Below the pieces are notes generated by a model. It was not told where the DNA came from. It worked only from the letters and a program-made list of their open reading frames with translations, and did not search any database. From NCBI RefSeq assembly GCF_014837295.1, contig NZ_JACYHB010000009.1:95432-159431 (forward strand): DNA of 64,000 nt. Direction: 5' to 3'. This DNA is from Cellulosimicrobium arenosum (GTDB taxonomy: Bacteria; Actinomycetota; Actinomycetes; Actinomycetales; Cellulomonadaceae). Shown here piece by piece: positions 43,226 to 51,865 of the stretch (the stretch's first letter is position 1; each line of letters opens with the position of its first letter). The translations under genes were made by a program, and so were the position numbers.

Positions 43226-44646
43226 AGCCCGTGCTGCTGCTCGACGTCGTCGGGCTCACCTCGACCGCCCTCGCCCACATGCCGCGCCTGCGCCGCCTCG
43301 CGGAGGGCGGGTGGCACTCCGAGCTGGCGACGGTCCTGCCCGCGGTGACGTGCTCCGTGCAGTCGACGATGCTCACCGGGCTGAGCCCGGCGGAGCACGG
43401 GATCGTCGGCAACGGCTGGTACTTCCGCGAGCTCGGCGACGTGTACCTGTGGCGCCAGCACAACCGGCTCGTCGAGGGCGAGAAGCTGTGGGAGGCGGCC
43501 CGCGCCGCGCGCGAGGGCTACCGCAGCGCGAACGTGTGCTGGTGGTACGCGATGGGCATGACGACCGACGCGACCGTCACGCCGCGCCCGATCTACCACG
43601 CGGACGGTCGCAAGTCGCCCGACGCGTACGTGCGGCCGCCGGCGCTGCACGACGACCTCGTCGAGCGGTTCGGCGAGTTCCCGCTCTTCACGTACTGGGG
43701 GCCGACCGCGTCGATCGCGTCGTCGCGGTGGATCGTCGATGCGACGCGGCACGTCCTGCGCACCCAGGCTCCGGACCTGACGATGGCGTACGTCCCGCAC
43801 CTCGACTACGACCTGCAGCGGTTCGGGCCCACGTCGCCGCAGGCCGACGCCGCCGCCGCCGAGCTGGACGCGACCCTCGCGCCGCTGCTCGACGACTGCG
43901 CGAACAACGGCGTGACGGTCCTGGTCGTGTCCGAGTACGGCATCGCCGACGTCGACCGGCCCGTCCACCTCAACCGGATCCTGCGCCGCGAGGGGCTGCT
44001 CGAGGTCTATGTCCAGGCGGGCACGGAACAGCTCGACCCGTGGACGTCGCGCGCGTTCGCAGTCGCCGACCACCAGGTCGCCCACGTCTACCTCGGGGAC
44101 CCGCACGACACGGCGCTGCACCGGCGCGTGGCGGACCTGCTGCGCTCCGTCCCGGGCGTGGACGAGGTCCTCGACCGCGAGGCGCAGGCCCGGTACGGGC
44201 TCGATCACGAGCGGGCCGGTGACCTCGTCGTCGTCGCGGAGCCGGGCGCGTGGTTCACGTACTACTTCTGGCTCGACGACGACCGCGCGCCCGAGTACGC
44301 GCGAGGCGTCGACATCCACCGCAAGCCGGGCTACGACCCGGCGGAGCTCTTCTTCGACCCGGCGGACCCCCTCGCCAAGGCCAAGGCGGGCCTGAACCTC
44401 GTCAAGAAGAAGGTCGGGCTGCGGTACGCGATGAGCACCGTCCCGCTCGACGCGTCCTACGTCCAGGGCTCGCACGGGAGGCTGCCGACGTCGTCGGCGG
44501 ACACCCCGCTCGTCCTGTGCTCCGACGCGGACGTCCCGGCCTCGGTCGCGTCCCTCGTCGCGTCCGACGCCGGTCAGGTACCCGCTGCGGCGATCAAGGG
44601 CCTGGTCCTGGAGCTCCAGGGGCTGGGAGCCACGGCCCGCACCTGA
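43222..44646 (+). CDS. Alkaline phosphatase / nucleotide pyrophosphatase superfamily protein (EboF-like)
   Basis: 474 residues. Metal-binding Asp8 in LLLDVVGLT, nucleophile Thr43 in LPAVTCSVQSTMLTG and HGIVGNGWYFRE, as in NPP-type phosphodiesterases. Central VPHLDYDLQRFGP carries metal ligands. The usual SDHGM-type motif reads VSEYGI, a substitution that appears to belong to this subgroup. C-terminal QGSHGRLP supplies a late His. It could hydrolyse a phosphate or nucleotide group from the pathway product. No signal peptide. ATG 43222 has the best ribosome site of the cluster (AGGAGG), and overlaps the eboE stop. Last gene before the terminator. Confidence 0.87.
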   Translation: MKPVLLLDVVGLTSTALAHMPRLRRLAEGGWHSELATVLPAVTCSVQSTMLTGLSPAEHGIVGNGWYFRELGDVYLWRQHNRLVEGEKLWEAARAAREGYRSANVCWWYAMGMTTDATVTPRPIYHADGRKSPDAYVRPPALHDDLVERFGEFPLFTYWGPTASIASSRWIVDATRHVLRTQAPDLTMAYVPHLDYDLQRFGPTSPQADAAAAELDATLAPLLDDCANNGVTVLVVSEYGIADVDRPVHLNRILRREGLLEVYVQAGTEQLDPWTSRAFAVADHQVAHVYLGDPHDTALHRRVADLLRSVPGVDEVLDREAQARYGLDHERAGDLVVVAEPGAWFTYYFWLDDDRAPEYARGVDIHRKPGYDPAELFFDPADPLAKAKAGLNLVKKKVGLRYAMSTVPLDASYVQGSHGRLPTSSADTPLVLCSDADVPASVASLVASDAGQVPAAAIKGLVLELQGLGATART

Positions 44647-44684
44647 CCCGGGACCGCTCGCACCGGGAGGCCGGGACGGCAGAC

Positions 44685-44720
44685 GACGAGGCCGCCACCC
44701 CACGGGGTGGCGGCCTCGTC
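44685..44720. terminator. Strong hairpin terminator between convergent ebo cluster and protease
   Basis: A 17-bp perfect stem (44685-44701 with 44704-44720; arm GACGAGGCCGCCACCCC) with a two-base tip. It serves both the ebo-type operon and the convergent subtilase gene. Confidence 0.85.
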
Positions 44721-44737
44721 GTGCGCTGCGACCGGGG

Positions 44738-47700
44738 CTACGAGCAGCTCAGCGCGTCGTACTCCGCGTCGTAGGACGTCGTGACCTCGGTCCCGTCGAT
44801 CTCGGCCGTGGCCTCGACCGTCGCGGTCCCCGCCTCGACCGACGCGGCCCGGACGGCGAAGGACTGGTAGGCGTTCTTGCCGTCCGCGACGTCCGCGAAC
44901 GTCTTGGAGCCGTACGGCGTGGTCACGGTGACGTCCGCGGTGGCACCGGACTCGTTCTGCGCGCGGACCGCGACGTACGCCTTGCCCGCCAGGCACCGGG
45001 CCTGGGCGGTGACGGTGACGTCGACCGCCGCGTCGGACGTCGTGACGTCGAGCGTCTGCCAGCGCTTGGACGGTGTGGCGTTGTGCAGGTTGAGCAGCAG
45101 GAGCTTGCCGGTCGCCGCCTCGGCTGCCGCGTCGGACCGGTTGACGGTGATCGAGGTGTCGTCGGCCCCGACGTACAGCAGCTGGTCGCCGCCGTCGAAC
45201 CAGTAGTCCGGCGCGTACGGGTCGCCCGTGAAGGTGGACGTCGCGTCCACGAGCTGGTCGGACGACGACGAGTACGGGGAGTACGTCAGCACCTGGAACG
45301 TCGGGACGTCGCCGGGCTCGATGCCGAGCGAGCCGATGCCGACCGGAATCACGACGACGTTCGAGTCGAACACCGAGGTGTCGACGTCGCCCCACACGGA
45401 GTTCACGGGCTGCAGGTCGATGTTGTCACCGGCCTCGTACTCCGTGCCGTCCGGCGCGGTCCAGTCCTTGAGGGTGAACGTCGCGGCGAGGGTCAGGTCG
45501 GTCTCCGCGCTGTACTTGATCGCGTCGACCTCGAAGTCGGCCGACCCGTCGGAGTCGACGTCCACCTCGACGGCCGGGACCGACACCGAGCCGAGGCTCG
45601 CCCAGTCGCCGTCCATCGCGATCCCGACGCCGATCACGCCGTCTGCCGGGTCGTCGCCCGCGGCCTCGACCTGAGGGGCCGTCGACGTGAACCCGACCGC
45701 ACGCACGTCCGCCGCCGCGATGGCCGTCGCGGACGAGCCCTCCGCCGCGTCCGCCTCGAGCCGCGGGCTGGTCGCCTTGAGCTCGAACGGTGCGACGAGC
45801 GAGGTCCAACCGCCCGCGTCGACGCCGCGGCCGGAGAGCTCGAGCGACGCGGACGTCGCCTGCTCGCCGGCGAACGTCACCGAGGCGGCGGTGAGGTCGC
45901 TCACGAGCTTCGGAGAGGCCTGCACCGGGACGCGGAGCTCGGCGCCGCCGTCGTCCGGGGTGAGCACGACGCGTCCGCTGAGCGAGGAGACGAAGTCGCG
46001 GGGGACCCCGACACCCGAGTCGGGCGACGACGTGGGGTCGAGCTCCTTGGCGAGCGTCTCCGGGTCGGCCGTGAGGGTCACGGTCACGAGCGTGCTCTGC
46101 CCGGCCGCGACGGTCACGGTCGCGGGAGCGACGCCCACGGTCGCTCCGCCGGCCGTGCTCGACTGCGTGAACCCCGTCGTGTAGGTCATCGGGGTGTCGC
46201 CGGTGTTGCGCACCGTGACGGCCTTGCGGACCGTCACCGGCTCGGCGGCGACCTTGACGACGCCGAACGCGAGCGAGACCTGCTCGGCGTCCTGCGCGGC
46301 GTACGCGAGCGTCGCGTTGCCGGTCGCGTTGACCGCGTCGACGCGACCGGACCCGACGCGCTCGGGCCCGTAGGCCACGCCTTCGCCGTCGGGCTCGGTG
46401 AACACGTCGTGCGTCGCCGTGTTCATCACGTCGGCCTTGATCTCCTGCGGGCTCCAGCCGGGGTTGGCCTGCTTGACCAGGGCGGCGATCCCCGCGACGT
46501 GCGGCGTGGCCATCGACGTCCCGGACTTGATGCTGCCGCCGTCGAGGCGGCCGGACGCGGCGGACGCGATGCCGGTGCCGGGCGCCGCGACGTCGGGCTT
46601 GGCCACCCCGAGGGAGCCGTGCACGCCGCGCGACGAGCTCGCGTTGAGCGTGTCGGCGATCCCCGGGATCTCCACGAACTCGCTCATCGCGAAGGACGGG
46701 CCGACCGTCGCGACGAGCTCGCCCGCCTCGATCGCCGGGTAGAGGGCGTCGTGGCTCGGGCCCGTGAGCTGGGCGCCGGGGATCCCGGCGTTGCCGGCGA
46801 TGCCCGCCGCGAACGACTCGAGCTCCGAGGAGAGCAGCACGCCGACCGCACCCGCGGCCTCGGCGTTGTCGAACCGCGCCGTGCTGCCGCACTCGCGCGT
46901 GGCGTCGGCGTCCTCCCAGTACAGGTACGCGATCTTGCCGTCGACGGCCTCGGCCTGCTCGGGCGTGAAGGCCGTGCACCCGCTGAAGTCCTCGGCGACG
47001 AACCCGACGGGCGCCGTCACGTCCTCGGAGCCGGCGTAGTTCACGGAGCTCTGCGCGGGGTACGTCCCGGCGAGGTCCTCGGGCTCGGCGACCTCGATCG
47101 CGTCGAACGTCTGCGTGTTGCCCACGGAGTTGGCGACGGTCAGCGCGGTGCGCGCGTTGCCGGGCGACCCGCCGACGTCGGTCACGTCGCCCGCGTTGCC
47201 GGACGCGAGGACCGACAGCGTGCCGAGACGCGAGAGCTGGTCGATGAACAGGTTCTCCGGGTCGTCCGCGGGGCTGCCGTCCGAGCCGAGGGAGAGGTTG
47301 ACGATGTCGAGGCGGTCGGACAGGTCGCCGTCGCCGTTCGGGTCCGCGGCCCACTCGAGCGCGTCGACGACGACGCTCGTCGAGCCGCCCAGGTCGCCGA
47401 ACACCTTGAGGGAGTACAGCCCTGCCTCCGGGGCCGAGCCCGGGCCGACCTGCCAGTCGGACACGTCGGTCAGCGTCGAGTAGTCGCCGTCGAAGGTCTC
47501 GCCGTCGGCGGTCACGCCGTAGCCGCCGGTGGTCCCGGCGACGTGCGTGCCGTGGCCGGAGCCGATCGAGTCGAGCGAGTCGATCGGGTTCTCGTCGGGG
47601 GTGGGGACGAGCGTGGTGTTCGGGACGGTCCCGCTCGCGTCGTAGTCGTACCCCGCGAAGTCGTGGCCGCCGAGGAACTTCATGTCGTCGAACGTGCCGC

Positions 47701-48361
47701 CGGGGACCGGCCCCTGGCCCTTCTCGCCGTACGCCTCGTCGAACGCCTCCTGCGTGCCCGGTCCGCCGAAGTCGGCGTGGGTGTAGTCGAGACCGGTGTC
47801 GATGATCCCGACGCGTACGCCCGCACCGGTGAGGCCGGTGCTCTGCCACGTCTCGAGCGCGCGCGTGAACACGTCCGTGCCCTTGTTGGCGGGCTTCTTC
47901 GGCACGATCCGGTAGACCTGGACCACCTCGGCGTCGCGTGCGAGGTCGCGGACCCGGTCCGCGTCGCCCGTGACCACGACCCCGGCGACGAGCGTGCTCG
48001 TCACCGACACCTGCTGCGGGTTGCGCGCGCCGGCGCTGCGGGCGGTGGCCTGCTGCGGGACGACCCCGTCCGCGAGGGTCGCGACGTCGTCGGCGTTGGA
48101 CTCCACCTGCTGCGGGCTCGCGCCCTGCGCCGCCAGGTCGACCGCCGACGGCGCGTCGAGCTCGACGAACGCCGTGACCGGACCGGACGCCGCCGCGAGC
48201 GACGGGGCCACCTTCGTGGTGGGCTCGAGCGACGCGCCGGACTCGACGGCGAGGTCGCCGGGGTCCGGCGGGGCGGCGCTCGCGGGGGCGCCGGCCGCGA
48301 CGACGACGGCGAGGGCGGCCGCTGCGGCGGTCAGGGACACAGGCATCCGGCGGTGCTTCAT
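44738..48361 (-). CDS. Secreted subtilisin-like serine protease (S8) with PA domain
   Basis: 1207 residues from ATG 48361 (GGGGAAG nine bases upstream; GTG 48367 is too close). Signal peptide to about residue 29, an inhibitor I9-like propeptide (to about 160), then the S8 catalytic domain: Asp188 in GIIDTGLDYTHADF, His273 in GSGHGTHVAGT, oxyanion Asn389 in LASGNAG, Ser616 in SGTSMATPHVAG. A protease-associated insert (about 420-560) lies between His and Ser. Beyond about residue 690 are Fn3-like and Ig-like beta domains and no cell-wall anchor, so it should be released. All catalytic residues are present. Convergent with the ebo operon and divergent from a small secreted protein. Confidence 0.95.
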   Translation of the reverse strand: MKHRRMPVSLTAAAAALAVVVAAGAPASAAPPDPGDLAVESGASLEPTTKVAPSLAAASGPVTAFVELDAPSAVDLAAQGASPQQVESNADDVATLADGVVPQQATARSAGARNPQQVSVTSTLVAGVVVTGDADRVRDLARDAEVVQVYRIVPKKPANKGTDVFTRALETWQSTGLTGAGVRVGIIDTGLDYTHADFGGPGTQEAFDEAYGEKGQGPVPGGTFDDMKFLGGHDFAGYDYDASGTVPNTTLVPTPDENPIDSLDSIGSGHGTHVAGTTGGYGVTADGETFDGDYSTLTDVSDWQVGPGSAPEAGLYSLKVFGDLGGSTSVVVDALEWAADPNGDGDLSDRLDIVNLSLGSDGSPADDPENLFIDQLSRLGTLSVLASGNAGDVTDVGGSPGNARTALTVANSVGNTQTFDAIEVAEPEDLAGTYPAQSSVNYAGSEDVTAPVGFVAEDFSGCTAFTPEQAEAVDGKIAYLYWEDADATRECGSTARFDNAEAAGAVGVLLSSELESFAAGIAGNAGIPGAQLTGPSHDALYPAIEAGELVATVGPSFAMSEFVEIPGIADTLNASSSRGVHGSLGVAKPDVAAPGTGIASAASGRLDGGSIKSGTSMATPHVAGIAALVKQANPGWSPQEIKADVMNTATHDVFTEPDGEGVAYGPERVGSGRVDAVNATGNATLAYAAQDAEQVSLAFGVVKVAAEPVTVRKAVTVRNTGDTPMTYTTGFTQSSTAGGATVGVAPATVTVAAGQSTLVTVTLTADPETLAKELDPTSSPDSGVGVPRDFVSSLSGRVVLTPDDGGAELRVPVQASPKLVSDLTAASVTFAGEQATSASLELSGRGVDAGGWTSLVAPFELKATSPRLEADAAEGSSATAIAAADVRAVGFTSTAPQVEAAGDDPADGVIGVGIAMDGDWASLGSVSVPAVEVDVDSDGSADFEVDAIKYSAETDLTLAATFTLKDWTAPDGTEYEAGDNIDLQPVNSVWGDVDTSVFDSNVVVIPVGIGSLGIEPGDVPTFQVLTYSPYSSSSDQLVDATSTFTGDPYAPDYWFDGGDQLLYVGADDTSITVNRSDAAAEAATGKLLLLNLHNATPSKRWQTLDVTTSDAAVDVTVTAQARCLAGKAYVAVRAQNESGATADVTVTTPYGSKTFADVADGKNAYQSFAVRAASVEAGTATVEATAEIDGTEVTTSYDAEYDALSCS

Positions 48362-48676
48362 CGACACTCACTTCCCCGGTGCGACCGGTTCTGGAGAAGG
48401 CTGTGGGTACGTCCTTCGGCAGGCTCCGCCCGGGATGGGGCTGAGACCTCCTGAGCACCGTAACCAATGACTGCCGCACCTGCCCACCCCTGGGGGCGCC
48501 CGAGCGGGCACCGTCGACGTCCCGATAGTGCCCCGGGAGCGCGCTGTCTAGGATCGCCTCGGGGGCACGGGACGCGGTCGTCCCGTGGTGCGCCCCTCCG
48601 TCGTCAGGTCCACGGCGCGCGGTGCTCGCGCAGCGCTGCAGCGTCCCCGGGGCGTGGCCACAGCGAAGGAGAAGCC
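48362..48676. promoter_or_regulatory. Divergent promoter region of protease and small secreted protein
   Basis: 315 bases without a gene. TAGGAT at 48549-48554 is a plausible -10 for the rightward gene (leader about 120 bases). No convincing -35 is seen for either direction. CGTAACCAATGACTG (about 48460) is a local A+T-richer patch near the leftward start. Confidence 0.45.
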
Positions 48677-49405
48677 ATGAACCGACGTCCAGCCCGCCCG
48701 TTCGCCGCCGCAGGGGTCGCCCTGCTCCTGGTCGTCGGGGCGTCCGCGGTCGGCGGACCGGCCGTGGCCGACGAGCCCGACCTCGCCGTCGTGACCTGGG
48801 ACCACGACCCGCTCCGGGGTGTCTCGGAGCCCTCCGCACCCGTCGGTACCGGCCGGAGCTGCGCGACCCAGCTCCCCGAGATCGACCGGGCCGCCGCGTC
48901 GCCGTCGCAGCGCGTGTGCTTCGACTCGCTCGCCGAGGCGCTGTCCTACGTCTCGGGCGACGCGGTCCCCGAGAGCCGTCTCGCCGGGGCGGACCGTGCC
49001 GACCTGGCACGGCTCGTCGCCGACCTCAACGCCGAGCCCGCACGGTCCGCCGCGTCCGCGGGCGGGGCCGCGCGCGAGGGCGCGACGACCGCTGCGGCGT
49101 CGTCCATGCTCCTGGGCGTGACCTGGCGGAGCACGAAGTACCGGGGCGAGAGCGAGATCTTCTGGGGCTCCGGCCCCAACGGGTGCTTCAGGGGGTCCAC
49201 GTACGGCTTCTCGAACCTCGCGCGGTACCTGCAGAACAACGTCGTCAGCTCCGCGGACTCGTTCGCGGGCTGCTGGGGCACGTACTACGACAAGTACTCG
49301 TACGCGGGGACGAAGCTGAACTGCAAGCCGTCCTGCTCGACCATGGGCGGCATGGACAACCGTGCGTCCTCGATCGTCTACCGACCGAAGGGCACGCTGG
49401 GCTGA
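48677..49405 (+). CDS. Small secreted protein with C-terminal crystallin-like Cys-rich domain
   Basis: 242 residues. Signal peptide (RRPARPFAAAGVALLLVVG..., cleavage near VADEP), a first region with two Cys and DSLAEALSYVSG, and a C-terminal domain of about 90 residues: WRSTKYRGESEIFWG, GPNGCFRGSTYGFSNLARYLQNN, then C-W-G-T-Y-Y-D and KLNCKPSCSTMGGMDNRASS. The pattern resembles beta/gamma-crystallin-like secreted proteins such as peptidase inhibitor family I36, but the match is weak. ATG 48677 with GAAGGAGAAG. Divergent from the subtilase gene, so a role as inhibitor or substrate is possible but unproven. Confidence 0.72.
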   Translation: MNRRPARPFAAAGVALLLVVGASAVGGPAVADEPDLAVVTWDHDPLRGVSEPSAPVGTGRSCATQLPEIDRAAASPSQRVCFDSLAEALSYVSGDAVPESRLAGADRADLARLVADLNAEPARSAASAGGAAREGATTAAASSMLLGVTWRSTKYRGESEIFWGSGPNGCFRGSTYGFSNLARYLQNNVVSSADSFAGCWGTYYDKYSYAGTKLNCKPSCSTMGGMDNRASSIVYRPKGTLG

Positions 49406-49492
49406 GCCCGTGGCGGCGGGGGAGGTCGTCGCGCGCTACGGTCGAGCAGAGCCGGGCGTCGAGCCCGGAGCCACGACTCGAAGGAGATCCGC

Positions 49493-49936
49493 ATGCCCAC
49501 TCGTATCGCACGCACCGCCTGGAACGGTGGTCTTCAGGACGGCCAGGGCCAGACCGAGCTGTCGAGCTCGAAGGTCGGCACCTTCGACGTGTCGTTCCCG
49601 CGCCGGACGGCCGACGACGCGGGCGGCGTGACGAGCCCCGAGGAGCTCATCGCCGCAGCGCACTCGTCGTGCTTCGCGATGCAGCTGTCGGCCGTGATCG
49701 CCGAGGCCGGCGGGACGCCCGTCGCGCTCGAGGTCACGGTCGAGGTCACGCTCGCGCCCGACCCGGCGGGGGGCTTCCACATCCCCAGCATCGCGATCAC
49801 GGTGCGCGGAGAGGTCGAGGGCCTCGACGCCGCCGGGTTCCAGCAGGCCGCCGAGGGTGCGAAGGCGACGTGCCCGGTGTCGAAGGCGCTCGCGGGAGTC
49901 CCGACCATCACGTTGGACGCTGCCCTGGAGGGCTGA
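49493..49936 (+). CDS. OsmC family peroxidase
   Basis: 147 residues. Thiol peroxidase that reduces organic hydroperoxides. Catalytic Cys60 in HSSCFAMQLS and resolving Cys127 in ATCPVSKAL; N-terminus ARTAWNGGLQDGQG and SPEELIAAAH are typical of OsmC rather than Ohr. ATG behind GAAGGAGATCC. A -10-like TACGGT lies at 49437-49442, giving a leader of about 45 bases. Cytoplasmic. Confidence 0.93.
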   Translation: MPTRIARTAWNGGLQDGQGQTELSSSKVGTFDVSFPRRTADDAGGVTSPEELIAAAHSSCFAMQLSAVIAEAGGTPVALEVTVEVTLAPDPAGGFHIPSIAITVRGEVEGLDAAGFQQAAEGAKATCPVSKALAGVPTITLDAALEG

Positions 49937-49957
49937 CCGGCCCGCCGTGCGCACCCC

Positions 49958-50010
49958 GGACCCCGGGTCACGGTGCTCTCGATCGGTCGAGCGCTCGCGA
50001 CCCGGGGTCC
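49958..50010. terminator. Hairpin between convergent osmC-type and epimerase genes
   Basis: Arms GGACCCCGGGTC (49958-49969) and GACCCGGGGTCC (49999-50010) pair perfectly over 12 bp around a 29-base loop that itself contains TCGAGCGCTCGC-type self-complementarity. Serves both convergent genes. Confidence 0.7.
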
Positions 50011-50027
50011 CCGTGCGTGCGAGGGCG

Positions 50028-51074
50028 TCAGCGGGGGAGCAGCGGAGGGCTCGACGTGCCCGCGCCGTCGCGGATCCCGGCGACGAGCTCCGCGACCGTG
50101 TCCTTCGCGTCGTGCCGGGGCGACCAGTGCAGCAGCTCGTGGGCGAGGGTGCTGTCGAGGACCGGTACGCGCATGAGCATGTCGAGCCACCCCTCGCCGA
50201 CGGGTACGGCTCGCGCCCGCCAGCCGATCGCGGCCGCGGTGCGCGCGGTGCCGAACGGGACGGGCCGCAGGTTGCCGTCGGCGACGACGTCCGCGACGTC
50301 CTGCGCGGTGAGGACCGTGTCGTGCGCGACGTTGAACGGACCGGGGTGGCGGCCGACGACGATCTTCGCGTACGCGTCGGCGACGTCGTCCGCGTGGACC
50401 ACCTGGAAGCGCAGGCCGTCGGGAGCCGGCAGCACGGGGAGCGGGCCGCGGGCCAGGACCCGGGTCCCCAGGGGCCCGAGGAAGTAGCGGGCGATCTCGG
50501 ACCCGGCGTCGCGCTGGAGGACGAGCGCCGACCGGACCCGCGAGATCAGCGGGCCGTCGCCGGAACGGTCGACGTCGTCGAGGAAGGCCTCCACCGCCGC
50601 CTTGTCCTGCGCGTACGCCGCGCCCGGCACCCCCTCGTCCGGCCACGCCTCCGAGACGGGCGCGTCCCGTTCCCCGGGGGAGTGGGGAGCCGGGGAGTAC
50701 GTGCCGACCGACGATGCCACGACGAGGTGGTCGACCCCGGCCCGCCTCGCGGCCTCGACCACGCGCCGGGTGCCCTCGACGTTCACGCGCCGCAAGGTCT
50801 CGCGACGGTGGCTGGGCTGGATCGCCCACGCGAGGTGGACGACGACGTCCGCCCCGGCCAGCGCGGCGTCGAGCCGGGTGTCGGCGTCCTTCGCCGCGAC
50901 GTCCACGTAGGCCCAGGTCGCCGTGTCGTGCGGGAACCGCACGCTGCTCGACCCGTCGGCCCGGGGGATGCGTCGCGCGGTCGCCACCACCGACGTCACG
51001 ACGGGTTCCACCGCCAGGCGCCGCAGCAGCGCTGTCCCGACGTTCCCGCTGGCCCCGACGACCACGACCCGCAT
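50028..51074 (-). CDS. NAD-dependent epimerase/dehydratase family protein
   Basis: 348 residues. Extended SDR: NAD motif VVVVGASGNVGTALLRRL at the start, VVHLAWAIQPSHRRETLRRVNVEGTRRVVEAA, VVASSVGTYSP and the Tyr/Lys pair in AAYAQDKAAVEAFL. Then QVVHADDVADAYAKIVVG near residue 215. Substrate unknown; not linked to the polysaccharide locus. ATG with GGAGGT upstream. Convergent with the OsmC gene and about 50 bases downstream of tetR on the same strand. Confidence 0.87.
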   Translation of the reverse strand: MRVVVVGASGNVGTALLRRLAVEPVVTSVVATARRIPRADGSSSVRFPHDTATWAYVDVAAKDADTRLDAALAGADVVVHLAWAIQPSHRRETLRRVNVEGTRRVVEAARRAGVDHLVVASSVGTYSPAPHSPGERDAPVSEAWPDEGVPGAAYAQDKAAVEAFLDDVDRSGDGPLISRVRSALVLQRDAGSEIARYFLGPLGTRVLARGPLPVLPAPDGLRFQVVHADDVADAYAKIVVGRHPGPFNVAHDTVLTAQDVADVVADGNLRPVPFGTARTAAAIGWRARAVPVGEGWLDMLMRVPVLDSTLAHELLHWSPRHDAKDTVAELVAGIRDGAGTSSPPLLPR

Positions 51075-51127
51075 GTGTACCTCCCTGTTGCGACCGGACC
51101 CTGCCGCGCCGGTCCTCGCGCTCGACG

Positions 51128-51763
51128 CTATCCGTCCGCAGGCGTGTTCGCGCGGGCGATCGCCAGGACGGCGCCGCGCGCAGGCTCCGGCAGCTCCGGC
51201 GCGAGGACCGCGGCGCTCGCGAGCACGAGGCGCTCTACCTCACCGCGCGCCGGCTCGTTCCCGTCGAGCCACGTCGCCGTGACGTTCTCCACCAGGGCGA
51301 TCCAGCCGCCGGCGAGCAGGCTCAGGCGGGCGGACGTCGTCGCGCCGACCGCGGCCGCCGTCGTCGTCATCCGGGCGACGAGGCCGGACCGCACGTCGGC
51401 GAGCGCCGCCGCGGTGGCGGCGTCGCCGGCGAGGGTGCCGCGCCACAGGTCCTGCCAGACGCGACGCCTGGCCTCGACGGTGTCGAGGAACGCGGCGACG
51501 GCCAGCGCCGGACGGTCCGCGAGGGGCCGGTCGGCCGGTGCGGTCGTCGCGCGCTCGAGCTCGGCCACGGCCTCGAGCGCGACGGCGCGGCGCAGGTCGG
51601 CCGTCGACCCGAAGTAGTGGAAGACGAGCGCCTTCGACGCGCCCGTCCGCGCCGCGACCGCTGCGGGGGACACCGCGTCGAGCCCGTGCTCGTCGGCGTG
51701 GCGCGCGGCGGCGTCGAGCAGCTCGCGGCGTCGGTCGGCGGGCTCGCGGCGCGTCCTGGACAT
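51128..51763 (-). CDS. TetR family repressor
   Basis: 211 residues. Helix-turn-helix at residues 10-55: RRELLDAAARHADEHGLD, SPAAVAARTGASKALVFHYFGS. The ligand-binding half is helical with no recognisable ligand motif. The ATG lies six bases behind a -10 (TAGGAC), so the mRNA should be leaderless. Two identical-type palindromes lie in the intergenic space shared with the divergent ATPase/YhgE operon, so it very likely represses that operon and itself. Confidence 0.93.
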   Translation of the reverse strand: MSRTRREPADRRRELLDAAARHADEHGLDAVSPAAVAARTGASKALVFHYFGSTADLRRAVALEAVAELERATTAPADRPLADRPALAVAAFLDTVEARRRVWQDLWRGTLAGDAATAAALADVRSGLVARMTTTAAAVGATTSARLSLLAGGWIALVENVTATWLDGNEPARGEVERLVLASAAVLAPELPEPARGAVLAIARANTPADG

Positions 51764-51769
51764 GCCTCT

Positions 51770-51829
51770 GTCCTACACGCTTGTTGACCACCAGTCAATA
51801 CCGGCGTAGCGTTATTGACAGCAGGTCAA
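51770..51829. promoter_or_regulatory. Divergent promoters with paired TetR operators
   Basis: Operators TTGACCACCAGTCAA (51784-51798) and TTGACAGCAGGTCAA (51815-51829) share the form TTGAC-N5-GTCAA, 31 bp centre to centre. Rightward promoter: TTGACC (51784-51789), 17-base spacer, TAGCGT (51807-51812), start near operator 2. Leftward promoter: TTGACT (51798-51793), 17-base spacer, TAGGAC (51775-51770), then six bases to the tetR ATG. Operator 1 therefore contains both -35 boxes. Confidence 0.88.
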
Positions 51830-51865
51830 CAGTAGCCGCGCCGTGCGGCACCGAAAGGGGACAAG

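Noticed and set aside
45083..48454. Open frame of 1123 codons on the plus strand
   Set aside because: Antisense to the subtilase, whose catalytic triad and domains are clear. The antisense product is Arg/Gly/Val-rich without motifs.
45426..49010. Open frame of 1194 codons on the minus strand
   Set aside because: Overlaps the subtilase in another frame of the same strand; Arg-rich and motif-free.
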